A DNA stretch of 64,000 nt from Alsobacter ponti (GTDB lineage: Bacteria; Pseudomonadota; Alphaproteobacteria; Rhizobiales; Beijerinckiaceae), in contig NZ_JANCLU010000015.1 in NCBI RefSeq assembly GCF_024294805.1, positions 61,349 to 125,348 of the forward strand. The letters run 5' to 3'. The translations under genes were made by a program, and so were the position numbers. Below the pieces are notes generated by a model that had not been told where the DNA came from, did not search any database, and saw only the letters and a list, made by a program, of their open reading frames with translations. Shown here in pieces: positions 1-10,373 of the stretch. Numbering within the stretch: the first letter of the stretch is position 1; each line of letters starts with the position of its first letter.

Positions 1-641
1 TCGCCGGCGGCTTCGCCATCGAGTGCGACGTGCAGCTGACGCGCGACCTCGACGCGGTGGTGTTCCACGACTGGACGCTCGACCGCCTCACCGCCGCGAC
101 CGGCCGCGTCGTCGAGCGCACGGCGGCGGAGCTGGCCGGCCTGACGCTGCGCGACAGCGCCGATGCCATCCCCACCCTCGCCGCCTTCCTCGGCGAACTC
201 GCCGGGCGCACGCCGCTGGTGCTCGAGATCAAGAGCGCCTTCAATGGCGACCTGCGCCTCGCGCGGCGGGTCGCCGAGGTGGTCGGTGCGTACAATGGAC
301 CGGTGGCGCTGAAGTCGTTTGACCCCGACGTCGTCGCCGCCCTGCGCGACCTCGCGCCGGACCGGCCGCGCGGCGTCGTCGGCGAGCACGACTACGAGCA
401 CGGCGAGTGGGAGGCGCTGACGCCGGCGCGCAAGCACGCCTTGCGCAACCTGCTGCACTGGCCGGACTCGCGGCCGGACTTCCTGTCCTGGCAGGTCAAG
501 GACCTGGAAACCGCGCCGCCCTTCCTCGCCCGCCACGCCATCGGCGTGCCGGTGATGAGCTGGACGGTGCGCACCCCCGCCCAGCGCGAGTTGGCGGCGG
601 CCCATGCCGACCAGATGGTGTTCGAGGGCTTCACGCCCTGA
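1..641 (+). CDS. Glycerophosphodiester phosphodiesterase family protein (5' partial)
   Basis: The reading frame is open from the left window edge (first full codon at base 3) to the stop at 639-641, so the N-terminus lies outside. The visible 212 residues begin inside the TIM-barrel signature of the GDPD family: an IECDV stretch carrying a metal-binding Glu, then VVFHD with the catalytic-site His, then DRLT. The family hydrolyses glycerophosphodiesters to glycerol-3-phosphate and an alcohol. The first HRG motif, normally 25-35 residues earlier, is presumably just upstream. No signal peptide can be judged. A short cytoplasmic GDPD is the best reading; the substrate is unknown. Confidence 0.85.
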   Translation, partial: AGGFAIECDVQLTRDLDAVVFHDWTLDRLTAATGRVVERTAAELAGLTLRDSADAIPTLAAFLGELAGRTPLVLEIKSAFNGDLRLARRVAEVVGAYNGPVALKSFDPDVVAALRDLAPDRPRGVVGEHDYEHGEWEALTPARKHALRNLLHWPDSRPDFLSWQVKDLETAPPFLARHAIGVPVMSWTVRTPAQRELAAAHADQMVFEGFTP

Positions 642-751
642 CCCGACACTGACGCGACCCGGGCGCGCAAAGCCGCCGCGCGCTCGCCCGGGTTGCGGCG
701 GCCGCGCGCGGCCCTAGCTTAGAGGACACCGTCGCCCGAGCGCCCGCCCGC

Positions 752-2005
<1,254 letters not shown>

Positions 2006-2064
2006 CCGCTTGACGCCGGCCCCGCCGGTTGCGAGACGAAGGCGACCGTCATCGGAGCATGCCC

Positions 2065-2490
2065 ATGAGCGAGACCTACGACAGCAACAACGTGTTCGCG
2101 AAGATCCTGCGGGGCGAACTGCCTTGCGAGAAGGTCTACGAGGACGAGCACACGCTGGCGTTCATGGACGTCATGCCCCGCGCCGACGGGCATGTGCTCG
2201 TGATCCCCAAGGTTCCGGCGCGCAATATCCTCGACATTCCCGCCGACGCGCTCGCCCACCTCGCCCGCGCCGTGCAGACGGTCGCCCGCGCGGTGAAGGC
2301 CGGGATGCAGGCCGACGGGCTCACGCTCCAGCAGTTCAACGAGCCGGCCGGTGGGCAGGTGGTGTTCCACATCCACATGCACGTGCTGCCGCGATGGAAC
2401 GGCGTCGCTCTGCGCCCGCACACCGGCGCGATGGCCGATCCGGCCGTGCTGAAGGCCCATGCCGAGCGCATTCGCGCCGCCCTCGCCTGA
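2065..2490 (+). CDS. HIT family protein (histidine triad hydrolase)
   Basis: A 141-residue histidine-triad protein. The triad is HIHMHV with His at 102, 104 and 106, the catalytic loop that hydrolyses nucleoside phosphoramidates and similar alpha-phosphate substrates. The N-terminal NNVFAKIL and the IPK segment near 48 are typical of the HinT branch. The start at 2065 was chosen because GGAG lies 7 bases upstream; ATG at 2059 and one at 2029 are in frame but worse placed. The gene ends in a hairpin shared with the convergent gene at 2509. Confidence 0.9.
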   Translation: MSETYDSNNVFAKILRGELPCEKVYEDEHTLAFMDVMPRADGHVLVIPKVPARNILDIPADALAHLARAVQTVARAVKAGMQADGLTLQQFNEPAGGQVVFHIHMHVLPRWNGVALRPHTGAMADPAVLKAHAERIRAALA

Positions 2491-2507
2491 GCGCGGCGCG
2501 TCAGGCG
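2484..2507. terminator. Convergent hairpin between the HIT gene and the small membrane protein gene
   Basis: A perfect 7-bp inverted repeat (CGCCTGA / TCAGGCG) with a GC-rich 10-base loop overlaps the HIT stop and sits just before the end of the opposing gene. There is no T-run on either side, so intrinsic termination would be weak. Confidence 0.3.
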
Positions 2508-2508
2508 G

Positions 2509-2745
2509 TCAGGGCTCGCGGGCGGCGTCCTTGCCGGACATGATGCTGAGCAGAGGCGCGGCCTTCACGTAGTCGCGCACCTGGAGCCAGCCCCACCACG
2601 CGGCGAGCGCCAGCGCGGGCACGACGATCCAGGCGACGATTTCCTCGAACCGCTCCCGCCGACGACGCCGCTCGCGCCGCTTCTCCAACCACGTGGCCAC
2701 CTGCCGCCCAAGCTCCCCACCTTCAACCGCGTCCCGGACGGACAC
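2509..2745 (-). CDS. Small single-pass membrane protein, unknown function
   Basis: A 78-residue protein with a GTG start. A basic block of Arg and Glu residues (about 20-33) precedes one hydrophobic helix (about 36-56, IVAWIVVPALALAAWWGWL), suggesting a cytoplasmic basic N-terminus and one transmembrane segment. I do not recognise a family. It lies 74 bases beyond the end of clpA on the same strand and could be cotranscribed with it. No clear ribosome site is visible. Confidence 0.5.
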   Translation of the reverse strand: MSVRDAVEGGELGRQVATWLEKRRERRRRRERFEEIVAWIVVPALALAAWWGWLQVRDYVKAAPLLSIMSGKDAAREP

Positions 2746-2819
2746 GGACGAGGCTCATCCTAGCGAAAAACGCCGCCGGCGGACAGGGATCCGCGCGACG
2801 GCGTCTCGCAAAAGCGTCT

Positions 2820-5345
2820 TCAGCCGCGCAGAAGCGGCACTTTCGGCACGGTGCGCACCGGCGGCTTCCCGCCGCCCGGGCCCGCCGACGGGCCCGGACC
2901 GCCGCCGCCGGAACCCTCCCCGCCCCCGGCGCGGCCCTTGCGGGCCGCCTGCGCCTTGCGCTTCTCCGCGCCCTTGCGGGCGGCGGCCGAGCGCTTTTCG
3001 CGCGCCTTGCGGGCCTCGATCACGTCCTTTTCCGGCTTGGGCGTCACCGGCCCCTCGGGAAACTCGAAGCCGAGCCCCTTCTTGCCGTTCTCCTTGTCGA
3101 CGACGACGACCCTGACCGCGCCGCCGTCCTTGAGCCGGCCGAACAGCACCTCGTCCGCCAGCGGCGTCTTGATCGTCGTCTGGATCAGCCGGGCCATCGG
3201 GCGCGCGCCCATCGTCTCGTCGTATCCGTTCTCGACCAGCCAGTCGCGCGCCCCATCGGTCAGCTCGATGGTGACGTTGCGCTCGGCGAGCTGGGCGTCG
3301 AGTTGGGCGACGAACTTGTCCACGACGCGCGCCACGACCTCCTTCGGCAACTGGCCGAACGAGATGATCGCATCCAGACGATTGCGGAACTCGGGCGCGA
3401 AGAGCCGCGAGATCGCCTCGTTGTCATCCCCGTCCCGCTTGCTGCGGGTGAACCCGAAGGCGGGCTTCGCCAGATCGGCCGCGCCCGCGTTCGTGGTCAT
3501 GATCAGGATGACGTTGCGGAAATCGACCTGCTTGCCGTTGTGATCGGTCAGCTTCCCGTGGTCCATGATCTGCAGGAGGATGTTGAACAGGTCCGGGTGG
3601 GCCTTCTCGATCTCATCCAGCAAAAGCACGCAGTGCGGGTGCTGGTCGACACCGTCCGTCAGCAGGCCGCCCTGGTCGAAGCCGACATAGCCGGGAGGCG
3701 CGCCGATCAGCCGCGACACGGTGTGCCGCTCCATGTACTCGGACATGTCGAAGCGGATCAGCTCGACGCCGAGGCTGGTGGCGAGCTGGCGGGCGACCTC
3801 GGTCTTGCCGACGCCGGTGGGGCCGGCGAACAGATAGTTGCCGATGGGCTTCTCGGGGTCGCGCAGGCCGGCGCGGGCGAGCTTGATCGCCGAGGTCAGC
3901 GCGGTGATGGCCGCGTCCTGCCCGTAGACGACGCGCTTCAGCGTTTCGTCCAGCGACTTCAGCACCTCCGCGTCGTCCTTGGAGACGGTCTTGGGAGGAA
4001 TCCGCGCCATCGTGGCGATGGCGGCCTCGATCTCCTTCACGCCGATCGTCTTCTTGCGCTTGTGCTCCGGCAGCAGCATCTGCGACGCGCCGGTCTCGTC
4101 GATCACGTCGATCGCCTTGTCGGGCAGCTTGCGGTCGTGGATGTAGCGCGCCGACAGCTCCACCGCCGCCTTGATGGCGTCGTTGGTGTAGCGAATGTGG
4201 TGGAAGTCCTCGAAATAGGGCTTCAACCCCTTCACGATCTCGATCGCATCGGGCACCGACGGCTCGTTGACGTCGATCTTCTGGAAGCGGCGGACGAGCG
4301 CGCGATCCTTCTCGAAATACTGGCGGTATTCCTTGTAGGTGGTCGATCCGATGCAGCGCAGCGTGCCCTGGGCGAGCGCCGGCTTCAGCAGGTTGGAGGC
4401 GTCCATCGCGCCGCCCGAGGTCGCCCCTGCGCCGATGACGGTGTGGATCTCGTCGATGAACATGATCGCCTTGGGGTGGTTCTCGATCTCCTTCATCACC
4501 TGCTTGAGGCGTTCCTCGAAGTCGCCGCGATAACGCGTGCCCGCCAGCAGCGTGCCCATGTCGAGCGCGAACACGGTCGCGTCGGCCAGCACCTCCGGCA
4601 CCTCGCCGGTCACGATCTTGCGGGCCAGGCCCTCGGCGATGGCGGTCTTGCCGACGCCCGGCTCGCCCACCAGGAGAGGATTGTTCTTCTGGCGGCGGCA
4701 GAGCACCTGGATGGTCCGCTGCACTTCAGACTCGCGGCCGATCAGCGGGTCGATGCGGCCCTCGCGGGCGCGCTTGTTCAGGTTGACGCAGTAGGCGTCG
4801 AGCGCCTCGCCCTTCTTCTTTCCGCCCGGGGCTTCCTCGCCCGGCGTCGCGCGGTCCGTCGACTCCTCTTCGGCCCCGCGCGGGGAGCGGGACTCGGACA
4901 TGCCGGCCCGCTTGGCGATGCCGTGCGAGATGTAGTTCACCGCGTCGTAGCGGGTCATGTCCTGCTCCTGCAGGAAGTAGGCGGCGTGGCTCTCGCGCTC
5001 CGCGAAGATCGCCACGAGCACGTTGGCCCCCGTCACTTCTTCCCGGCCGGACGACTGGACATGGATGACGGCGCGCTGGATGACCCGCTGGAAGCCCGCC
5101 GTCGGCTTGGAGTCGTCGCGCGAATCCGTGACGAGGTTGCTCAGTTCCGCGTCGACATACTCGGTGAGATTGCGGCGCAACGCCTCGATGTCGACGTTGC
5201 ACGCGCGCATGACCGCGGAGGCGTCCTGGTCGTCGACCAGCGCCAGAAGGAGATGTTCGAGGGTGGCGTACTCGTGGTGGCGCTCATTGGCGAGCGCCAG
5301 CGCCTTGTGAAGGGCCTGTTCGAGATTGCGCGAGAAGGACGGCAT
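2820..5345 (-). CDS. clpA: ATP-dependent Clp protease ATP-binding subunit ClpA
   Basis: An 841-residue Hsp100 unfoldase that feeds substrates to ClpP. The N-domain (about 1-145) is the ClpS docking platform. The first AAA+ module has a Walker A GEPGVGKT (about 230) and a Walker B IMFIDE; the second has GPTGVGKT (about 510) and [12 protein letters not shown]. An FGF tripeptide after ADLAKPA is at the place of the ClpP-binding loop. The last 65 residues are an unusual low-complexity Lys/Arg/Ala then Gly/Pro tail, making the protein longer than E. coli ClpA (758). The gene starts 14 bases after the end of clpS, so the two form one operon. Confidence 0.97.
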   Translation of the reverse strand: MPSFSRNLEQALHKALALANERHHEYATLEHLLLALVDDQDASAVMRACNVDIEALRRNLTEYVDAELSNLVTDSRDDSKPTAGFQRVIQRAVIHVQSSGREEVTGANVLVAIFAERESHAAYFLQEQDMTRYDAVNYISHGIAKRAGMSESRSPRGAEEESTDRATPGEEAPGGKKKGEALDAYCVNLNKRAREGRIDPLIGRESEVQRTIQVLCRRQKNNPLLVGEPGVGKTAIAEGLARKIVTGEVPEVLADATVFALDMGTLLAGTRYRGDFEERLKQVMKEIENHPKAIMFIDEIHTVIGAGATSGGAMDASNLLKPALAQGTLRCIGSTTYKEYRQYFEKDRALVRRFQKIDVNEPSVPDAIEIVKGLKPYFEDFHHIRYTNDAIKAAVELSARYIHDRKLPDKAIDVIDETGASQMLLPEHKRKKTIGVKEIEAAIATMARIPPKTVSKDDAEVLKSLDETLKRVVYGQDAAITALTSAIKLARAGLRDPEKPIGNYLFAGPTGVGKTEVARQLATSLGVELIRFDMSEYMERHTVSRLIGAPPGYVGFDQGGLLTDGVDQHPHCVLLLDEIEKAHPDLFNILLQIMDHGKLTDHNGKQVDFRNVILIMTTNAGAADLAKPAFGFTRSKRDGDDNEAISRLFAPEFRNRLDAIISFGQLPKEVVARVVDKFVAQLDAQLAERNVTIELTDGARDWLVENGYDETMGARPMARLIQTTIKTPLADEVLFGRLKDGGAVRVVVVDKENGKKGLGFEFPEGPVTPKPEKDVIEARKAREKRSAAARKGAEKRKAQAARKGRAGGGEGSGGGGPGPSAGPGGGKPPVRTVPKVPLLRG

Positions 5346-5359
5346 CGATTCTCAGCCTT

Positions 5360-5698
5360 TCACTTCTTTTCCATGACGCACTGCAACGGATGCTGGTGCT
5401 TGCGTGCGAAATCCATCACCAGCGTAACCTTGGTTTCGGCGACCTCGTAGGTGAAGACGCCGCATTCCCCCACGCCGTGCTGGTGGACGTGGAGCATGAT
5501 CCTTGTCGCCTCGTCTGCGTCCTTGCTGAAGAAGCGTTGCAAGACGTGGACCACGAACTCCATGGGTGTGTAGTCGTCGTTCAGCAGCAGCACGCGGTAC
5601 ATGCTCGGGCGCTTCGTCCGCGTCCGAGTCTGCGTGATCACCGCCGTGCCGGAACCGTTGTCGCCGGGGCGGACGGGCCCGCGACGGCGCTCCGCCAT
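5360..5698 (-). CDS. clpS: ATP-dependent Clp protease adaptor ClpS
   Basis: A 112-residue adaptor that delivers N-degron substrates to ClpA. The core has the family signature [12 protein letters not shown] (about 38-49), where the Asn/Asp and Met line the N-degron pocket, and HxxGxGxCGxF near 72-82, followed by VxxxxxxARxxxHPL. The frame stays open to 6013, but the upstream part does not resemble ClpS. ATG at 5698 gives the usual length with a short disordered N-terminus; an in-frame ATG about 27 codons earlier is an alternative. It is the first gene of the clpS-clpA operon. Confidence 0.93.
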   Translation of the reverse strand: MAERRRGPVRPGDNGSGTAVITQTRTRTKRPSMYRVLLLNDDYTPMEFVVHVLQRFFSKDADEATRIMLHVHQHGVGECGVFTYEVAETKVTLVMDFARKHQHPLQCVMEKK

Positions 5699-6045
5699 CT
5701 GGGTCGGACGCCCGCGTCCGAACCCCGACGCCAGGGCCAGCGCCGAAGCCATGACGATCCCGGAGGCGAGTTCACGCCCCCTCGCGAGGGCCTGTCTCAA
5801 CCGCTGAACCATGAGGGGAAGCGTCGGTATCAAATCCATCGCGGGAAACGGCTGACCAAAGGAGAGGAAGCGTCGCTGGCCCAACGAGGCTGCGCCACCG
5901 CCGGTTCCTGTTAATCTAATGCCGGTCGGGCCACTTCGCCAGACCGCAATCGGGCCGGCGGACAGGCCTTCGCGTCGCATCTTCGCGAGCGTCGCATGGC
6001 CCAATCTCTCCATCCCGCGTGGGGCTGAAAAAGGCTGCTCGAACG
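5699..6045. other. Intergenic region upstream of clpS
   Basis: About 350 bases between clpS and the phasin terminator. The clpS frame stays open on the minus strand through most of it, but its translation has no recognisable domain. It must hold the clpS promoter, yet I see no convincing -35/-10 pair, RNA gene or plus-strand gene. Confidence 0.4.
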
Positions 6046-6072
6046 CAAAAAGGCCCGGCTTGCGCCGGGCCT
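6046..6072 (-). terminator. Rho-independent terminator of the phasin gene
   Basis: Read on the minus strand, a perfect 9-bp GC-rich stem (AGGCCCGGC / GCCGGGCCT, loop of 4) is followed by TTTTT. It lies 28 bases past the phasin stop codon, the expected place. Confidence 0.85.
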
Positions 6073-6099
6073 CGAAACTCGCCGATGAATGCGGCGGAA

Positions 6100-6444
6100 T
6101 TACTTCGCGGCAGCGGCCTGCGCCTTGGCGAAGATCGTCTCGTACGGCTTCACCGTGTCCTTGGCGAGGTTGGTGTAGAGCTCGCCGAGCTTGGAGGCGT
6201 AAGCGACGAAGCCCTCGTAGGCCGACTTGAGGTACTCGGTCTGGATCTCGACGGCCTTGTCGAGCGTCTTGGCGGCGACGAGCTTCTCGGCGGCGGCCGA
6301 GGTCTGCTCGAAAGCCTTCTTGGAGAAGTCGGCGGCCTCGGTGGCGATCGCCTGGACGCTCTTCTGCGTCGAGCCGAAGCTCTTCATGGCGACGTCCACA
6401 TTATCCTTGCCGAGCTTCTGGAAATCTTCGAACTGAGCGAACAT
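6100..6444 (-). CDS. Phasin family protein (PHB granule-associated)
   Basis: A 114-residue, highly helical, Ala/Lys-rich protein of the Phasin_2 family that coats polyhydroxyalkanoate granules. Family features are the N-terminal [11 protein letters not shown], the FEQ and LV..KT heptad-like stretches, and the ending [22 protein letters not shown] lies 6 bases before the ATG, which fixes the start; an upstream in-frame codon would give an implausible leader. It is monocistronic: a strong promoter and PhaR-like boxes lie upstream and a textbook terminator downstream. Confidence 0.93.
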   Translation of the reverse strand: MFAQFEDFQKLGKDNVDVAMKSFGSTQKSVQAIATEAADFSKKAFEQTSAAAEKLVAAKTLDKAVEIQTEYLKSAYEGFVAYASKLGELYTNLAKDTVKPYETIFAKAQAAAAK

Positions 6445-6535
6445 GGTGCACTCCTTCGCAAAGAGTCGCCCCGCGCGACCCGTCTCGTGGAATGGTCCTG
6501 CCCCGCTTCGCGACCGCAGCGACCTCTCTCCATGG

Positions 6536-6565
6536 CTTATAGGTGCACTGCACAACACCCGTCAA
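6536..6565 (-). promoter_or_regulatory. Sigma-70 promoter of the phasin gene
   Basis: On the minus strand, TTGACG (6565-6560) and TATAAG (6541-6536) are separated by 18 bases, both one base from consensus. This implies a start near 6529 and a leader of about 85 bases. Apart from the boxes at 6544-6586, I see no further signals up to the carboxypeptidase start at 6776. Confidence 0.75.
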
Positions 6566-6586
6566 GAGATTTGTTGCACCGCAACA
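6544..6586. promoter_or_regulatory. Putative PhaR operator boxes over the phasin promoter
   Basis: TGCACTGCA (6544-6552) lies in the spacer between -35 and -10. A perfect inverted repeat TGTTGC-ACC-GCAACA (6572-6586) lies just upstream of -35. Alphaproteobacterial PhaR repressors bind TGC-rich sites of this sort at phasin promoters and release when PHB accumulates. Placement over the promoter fits repression. The assignment to PhaR is inferred; no phaR gene is in the window. Confidence 0.5.
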
Positions 6587-6775
6587 TAACACCTTGGACG
6601 GGCCTCGGCCGATGGTCTGCAAACCTCAATTTAAGCAGCCTCTTAACCACCCCGTAACCTCATCTCGATAGCTTTTGAGCCTGTGCCGCGGATGTGACAG
6701 GGGGCCACGACCTCTCTCGGAGCCGGGCAACGGCCCGTGGCGGTGCGGGTCGGCAGCATTGGGGACGTAATACGA

Positions 6776-8356
6776 ATGACAGGTCTCGCTCGCGCGCGCC
6801 TTGGCGCGCTCGCAACGGCTGTTGTCGCGGCAACGGTAATGGTTTCGGTGGCGGCTTCGCCCGCCGAGGCGCGCAGGCGTCACGTCTCGAAGGGCGGCGG
6901 CTATAATCCGCCCTATTCCGACATGGTCGTCGACGCCAAGACCGGCCGCGTGCTGCACGCCGTCAACGAGGATGCCCTTCGTCATCCCGCCTCGGTCACG
7001 AAGGTGATGACCCTCTATCTCCTGTTCGAGCAACTCGAAAAGGGGCGCTATTCGCTCGACTCCGAGCTCAAGGTTTCGGCCCACGCCCAGGCCCAGGCGC
7101 CGTCCAAGATCGGCGTGCGCGCCGGGCAGACCATCGAGGTCGAGGACGCGATCAAGGCGCTGGTCACCAAGTCCGCCAACGACGTCGCCGTGGTCGTGGC
7201 CGAGAACATCGGCGGTTCCGAGGACGAATTCGCCGACATGATGACGCGCAAGGCGCGCCAGCTCGGCATGACACGCACGGTCTACAAGAACGCCTCCGGC
7301 CTTCCCGACCCCGCCCAGGTGACCACTGCGCGCGACCTGGTGACGCTCGGGCGCGCGCTGCAGGACCGTTTCCCGCGCTACTACACCTACTTCCGGACGC
7401 CCTCCTTCACCTATCGCGGGCAGACCCACCGCAATCACAATCACCTGCTCGGCCGCGTCGAAGGCATGGACGGCATCAAGACGGGCTACACCCGCGCCTC
7501 GGGATTCAACCTGCTGACCTCCGTGAAGACCGAAGGCCGCCACGTGGTCGCCGTCGTGCTGGGCGGTCGCTCCGCCGCCGCCCGCGACAACCAGATGGCC
7601 TCGCTGCTCGACGACACAATCGAGCGCGCCTATGCCGGCGCGCGTACCGCCCCGCCGATGGGCGAAGGCGCTGCCCCGGTGGCGGTCGCCGACGCGTCGC
7701 CGCAGCCCCGGACGCTGCGCTCGGCCTACGTAGAGGATGAGTCGCCGGCCACCACGGCGGCGGTCTCCCCGAAGCAAGCCGCCCGCCCCAATGACCCGCC
7801 GGCGCTCGTGCTCTCCCCACCCGCCGCCGTTCCGGCGACGACGACGCCGACGGCGAACGTCCGCCCCGCCCCGGTGCAGGTGGCGGCCAACGCCCCCGTT
7901 CCCGTGACGCTGGCTCGTCCGGCCGTGGTTGCGGCAAGCGGCGCTGCGACGACGACCCCGTCCTCGGGCGGCAACATGAAATGGGTGGTAGGCGCGCCCA
8001 GCCGCGGCGAGGCCGACACCAAGACATCCCGCGCCGAAGCCAAGCCCGGCAAGGCCGAGAAGGCGGAGCCGAAGGTCGAAGCGTCCCGCATCCCCAAGTC
8101 GGCGCTTTCGGGCTGGGTCATCCAGCTCGGCGCGACCGACGACGAGGCCAAGGCCCGCCAGATCCTGGCGAAGGCAAAGGCGAAGACCAAGAGCGGCGTT
8201 CTCGCCAAGGCCGACCCGTTCACCGAAAAGGTGTCGAAGGGCGGCGAGACGCTGTATCGCGCCCGCTTCTCGGGCTTCGACGAGGACAAGGCGGCCTCGG
8301 CCTGCAAGCAGCTGAAGCGCACCGGCTTCGCCTGCATGGTCGTCCGGGGAGGCTGA
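6776..8356 (+). CDS. Serine-type D-Ala-D-Ala carboxypeptidase (PBP5/6 family) with C-terminal SPOR domain
   Basis: A 526-residue periplasmic low-molecular-mass penicillin-binding protein that trims peptidoglycan stem peptides. A signal peptide ends near ASPAEA (about residue 32). All three S11 motifs are present: SVTK (nucleophile Ser near 73), SAN, and KTG. A Pro/Ala/Thr-rich linker (about 310-430) leads to a C-terminal SPOR domain (about 440-525; GWVIQLGA ... ARFSGF), which binds denuded glycan at the septum. ATG at 6776 was preferred over the in-frame codon at 6737 because it begins directly with the signal peptide and follows GGGGAC. Confidence 0.93.
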   Translation: MTGLARARLGALATAVVAATVMVSVAASPAEARRRHVSKGGGYNPPYSDMVVDAKTGRVLHAVNEDALRHPASVTKVMTLYLLFEQLEKGRYSLDSELKVSAHAQAQAPSKIGVRAGQTIEVEDAIKALVTKSANDVAVVVAENIGGSEDEFADMMTRKARQLGMTRTVYKNASGLPDPAQVTTARDLVTLGRALQDRFPRYYTYFRTPSFTYRGQTHRNHNHLLGRVEGMDGIKTGYTRASGFNLLTSVKTEGRHVVAVVLGGRSAAARDNQMASLLDDTIERAYAGARTAPPMGEGAAPVAVADASPQPRTLRSAYVEDESPATTAAVSPKQAARPNDPPALVLSPPAAVPATTTPTANVRPAPVQVAANAPVPVTLARPAVVAASGAATTTPSSGGNMKWVVGAPSRGEADTKTSRAEAKPGKAEKAEPKVEASRIPKSALSGWVIQLGATDDEAKARQILAKAKAKTKSGVLAKADPFTEKVSKGGETLYRARFSGFDEDKAASACKQLKRTGFACMVVRGG

Positions 8357-8451
8357 CGCTCATTCGCCCCGTCGCCCTGTCGCGACGGATCGTTCGCCTG
8401 CGCAGGCAGGCCTGATTTCGGTCGAGTAGACCGCCGGGACGCGTGTGGAGT

Positions 8452-9159
8452 TCAGCGATGCCGGTTCAGCAGGACATCCTTGGCCTGGTTCACCCGGGTG
8501 GCCAGATACGTCGACCCCCCTTGGTCGGGATGGAGTTTCTTCATCAGAGCGCGGTGAGCGCCTCGGACCTGCTCCTCGGTCGCCCCCGGCTGAAGGCCAA
8601 GGATCTCGTAGGCCTCCTGCTCGGTCATCGCCCCGCTGTCGCGACGCGGGGGCGCCCCCGCGTCCGCATCAGCCTCTGCTGCTTTACTCCGGCCGGGAAA
8701 CCGGCGGTCGAGATAAGCCTCAAGTAGCCGCAGCCCATCGGGGTCCGAGCGTCGGCACGTCGCGGCGAGCTGGGCCAGCTCCGGCTCGCCGAGGCTGTCC
8801 AGGCTTCGGCCCTCGAGCGGCCCGGCCAACACCCGCCCGCCCAGCGCGCCGGTGTCGTGGTCCAGCACCATTTCCAGCATCGCCGACCGCACGCGCGATG
8901 TCCCGCCCGGGGTCTTCGTCGTGCTGCCGAACCCCGGCAGCGGAATGCCCTGAATTCCGAGCAGCCACGCTCCGAAGCCGCCGAGCGGGATCGCGATGTC
9001 GATCCGTCCGCGAAACGCCAGCAGGCCGGCCGCGCCGAGCGCGGCGACGCCGCCCATCTTGCGGGTCGCCGACGCCAGGCGCGTGGGGTTGGCCCCCGCG
9101 AAGCTCTTGGCGAGCCACCAGATCAGGATGAGGGTGGCGACTCCGGCGATCAGGGACAC
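8452..9159 (-). CDS. Membrane-anchored J-domain protein (C-terminal DnaJ domain)
   Basis: A 235-residue protein with a GTG start and GAGG 5 bases upstream. An N-terminal hydrophobic helix (about 3-18) and a second at about 36-68 anchor it; the last 60 residues form a J domain (EAYEILGLQPGA ... KLHPDQGG) with the HPD motif needed to stimulate DnaK/Hsp70 ATPase. This layout resembles TIM14-like and DjlC-like co-chaperones rather than DnaJ itself. It starts 10 bases after the VWA gene and is likely cotranscribed with it. Confidence 0.82.
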   Translation of the reverse strand: MSLIAGVATLILIWWLAKSFAGANPTRLASATRKMGGVAALGAAGLLAFRGRIDIAIPLGGFGAWLLGIQGIPLPGFGSTTKTPGGTSRVRSAMLEMVLDHDTGALGGRVLAGPLEGRSLDSLGEPELAQLAATCRRSDPDGLRLLEAYLDRRFPGRSKAAEADADAGAPPRRDSGAMTEQEAYEILGLQPGATEEQVRGAHRALMKKLHPDQGGSTYLATRVNQAKDVLLNRHR

Positions 9160-9169
9160 ATGGACCTCG

Positions 9170-9907
9170 TCATTTCATCTGCCGCAGCAGGCGATGCGCC
9201 TCGCCGCCTTCGGCATGGGCCAGGCGCTCCAGCGCGGCGCGCCCGCCGGCCGCGTAGGCCGCGGCGGCGCGGAGAAGTTGGGCGAGTTGGTCGGCCGCAT
9301 TGGCGTCGAACCGCGCATAGGCCCCGCCGGTGAGGCGCGCGATCTCCCGGAACGCCGTCTCGGCGGCGCGATCGTGCCCTTCGTGGAACATGAACGCCTT
9401 GACGCCAAGCAGGCCGATCTCCCCGGCCAGCCCGCAAAGCGCGTCCAGGTGTTCCTCCATGGCGTCGCCGACATAGACCAGCGCGCCGACCGGCCGGACG
9501 CGGGCCTCGCCGCGGACATGTTCCAGCACGCGGCGAATCTGCGTGTTGCCGCCCTGGCAGGCGATCTGCGTCATCAGGCCCGTCAGCGCCCGCCCGTCGC
9601 GCACGAAGCGGGAAGCGCGGCACTCGGCGAAGCCCCGGAAATAGACGAGTTGCACATCAAGGCCGCCGATCGAGGCGGCCGTCTCGAACATCCGCGCCTG
9701 GACGGCGCAGGCCATGTCCCAGGTCGGCTGGCGGCTCATGGTCGCGTCCAGCGCGAAGATCAGCCGCGCCCGCCCCGAGGCGCGATCGGCGGACACGCTC
9801 TTCGCCTGGTCGAGGAAAGCGTCGATCTTGCCGGCCGTGTCGCGGCGCGCGACGTCGCCGGCCGCTTCCGGCCGGCCCGTCAGGTCAGTGCCGTCTCGTG
9901 AACTCAT
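9170..9907 (-). CDS. VWA-like domain protein, unknown role
   Basis: A 245-residue soluble protein. Residues about 45-225 resemble a von Willebrand A fold: LIFALDATMSR is a MIDAS-like segment (DxTxS here, where DxSxS is classical), with conserved CQGGNTQI and YVGDAMEE segments later. Such proteins occur widely in Hyphomicrobiales without assigned function. The start at 9907 has GGAG 6 bases upstream and is preferred to an earlier in-frame codon at 9955. It is upstream of, and 10 bases from, the J-domain gene. Confidence 0.7.
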   Translation of the reverse strand: MSSRDGTDLTGRPEAAGDVARRDTAGKIDAFLDQAKSVSADRASGRARLIFALDATMSRQPTWDMACAVQARMFETAASIGGLDVQLVYFRGFAECRASRFVRDGRALTGLMTQIACQGGNTQIRRVLEHVRGEARVRPVGALVYVGDAMEEHLDALCGLAGEIGLLGVKAFMFHEGHDRAAETAFREIARLTGGAYARFDANAADQLAQLLRAAAAYAAGGRAALERLAHAEGGEAHRLLRQMK

Positions 9908-9973
9908 GCTCGCTCCGCCCCGCTGATAGATTGGCGGGAGCGCGCGCGATTGCAACAGCGAGGACGGCGGGGA

Positions 9974-10258
9974 TCAGGGACGGTTGACGTTCATCTCGCC
10001 GCGCACGCGGCCCTGAACGCGCAGTTCCGTGCTGCCGAAGCGAAACGTGTTCGCTTCCGGCGGCGTCCTGAACATGTCGGACGGCAGGTCGACCGATGCG
10101 GGGCGGTCCTGCGGGCGGGCGTAGAACATGGGGCAGTTCGCGTTGCGCATCTTCACGCCCGGCGCGACCTCGGTGACGGCGCAACGCGAGTCCGATGCGT
10201 GCGCGGCAGGCGCGAACGCGCCCAGCGCGACAAGAGCAACGACGTAGGTTCCACGCAT
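9974..10258 (-). CDS. Small exported protein, unknown function
   Basis: A 94-residue protein with a clear signal peptide (MRGTYVVALVALGAFAPAAHA, cleavage near 21). The mature part has two Cys residues (CAVTEV and NCPMF) that could form one disulphide, and no recognisable domain. A TTG codon one position earlier is possible but the ATG is preferred. It lies 66 bases upstream of the VWA gene on the same strand. Confidence 0.6.
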   Translation of the reverse strand: MRGTYVVALVALGAFAPAAHASDSRCAVTEVAPGVKMRNANCPMFYARPQDRPASVDLPSDMFRTPPEANTFRFGSTELRVQGRVRGEMNVNRP

Positions 10259-10373
10259 CAAGCCGACTCAGCCCCCGACAACGACAATCGTACCAGCACT
10301 TCAAACATGGGCAGAATGAGGCAGATCAGTTTCCCGAACGGCGTGATGAGCCGGCCGGCGCATCCGACGGGCC

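Noticed and set aside
3303-5450. A 715-codon open frame on the plus strand opposite clpA
   Set aside because: It is the antisense shadow of clpA in GC-rich DNA; its translation is Arg/Gly/His-biased, has no domain, and clpA is unmistakable on the other strand.
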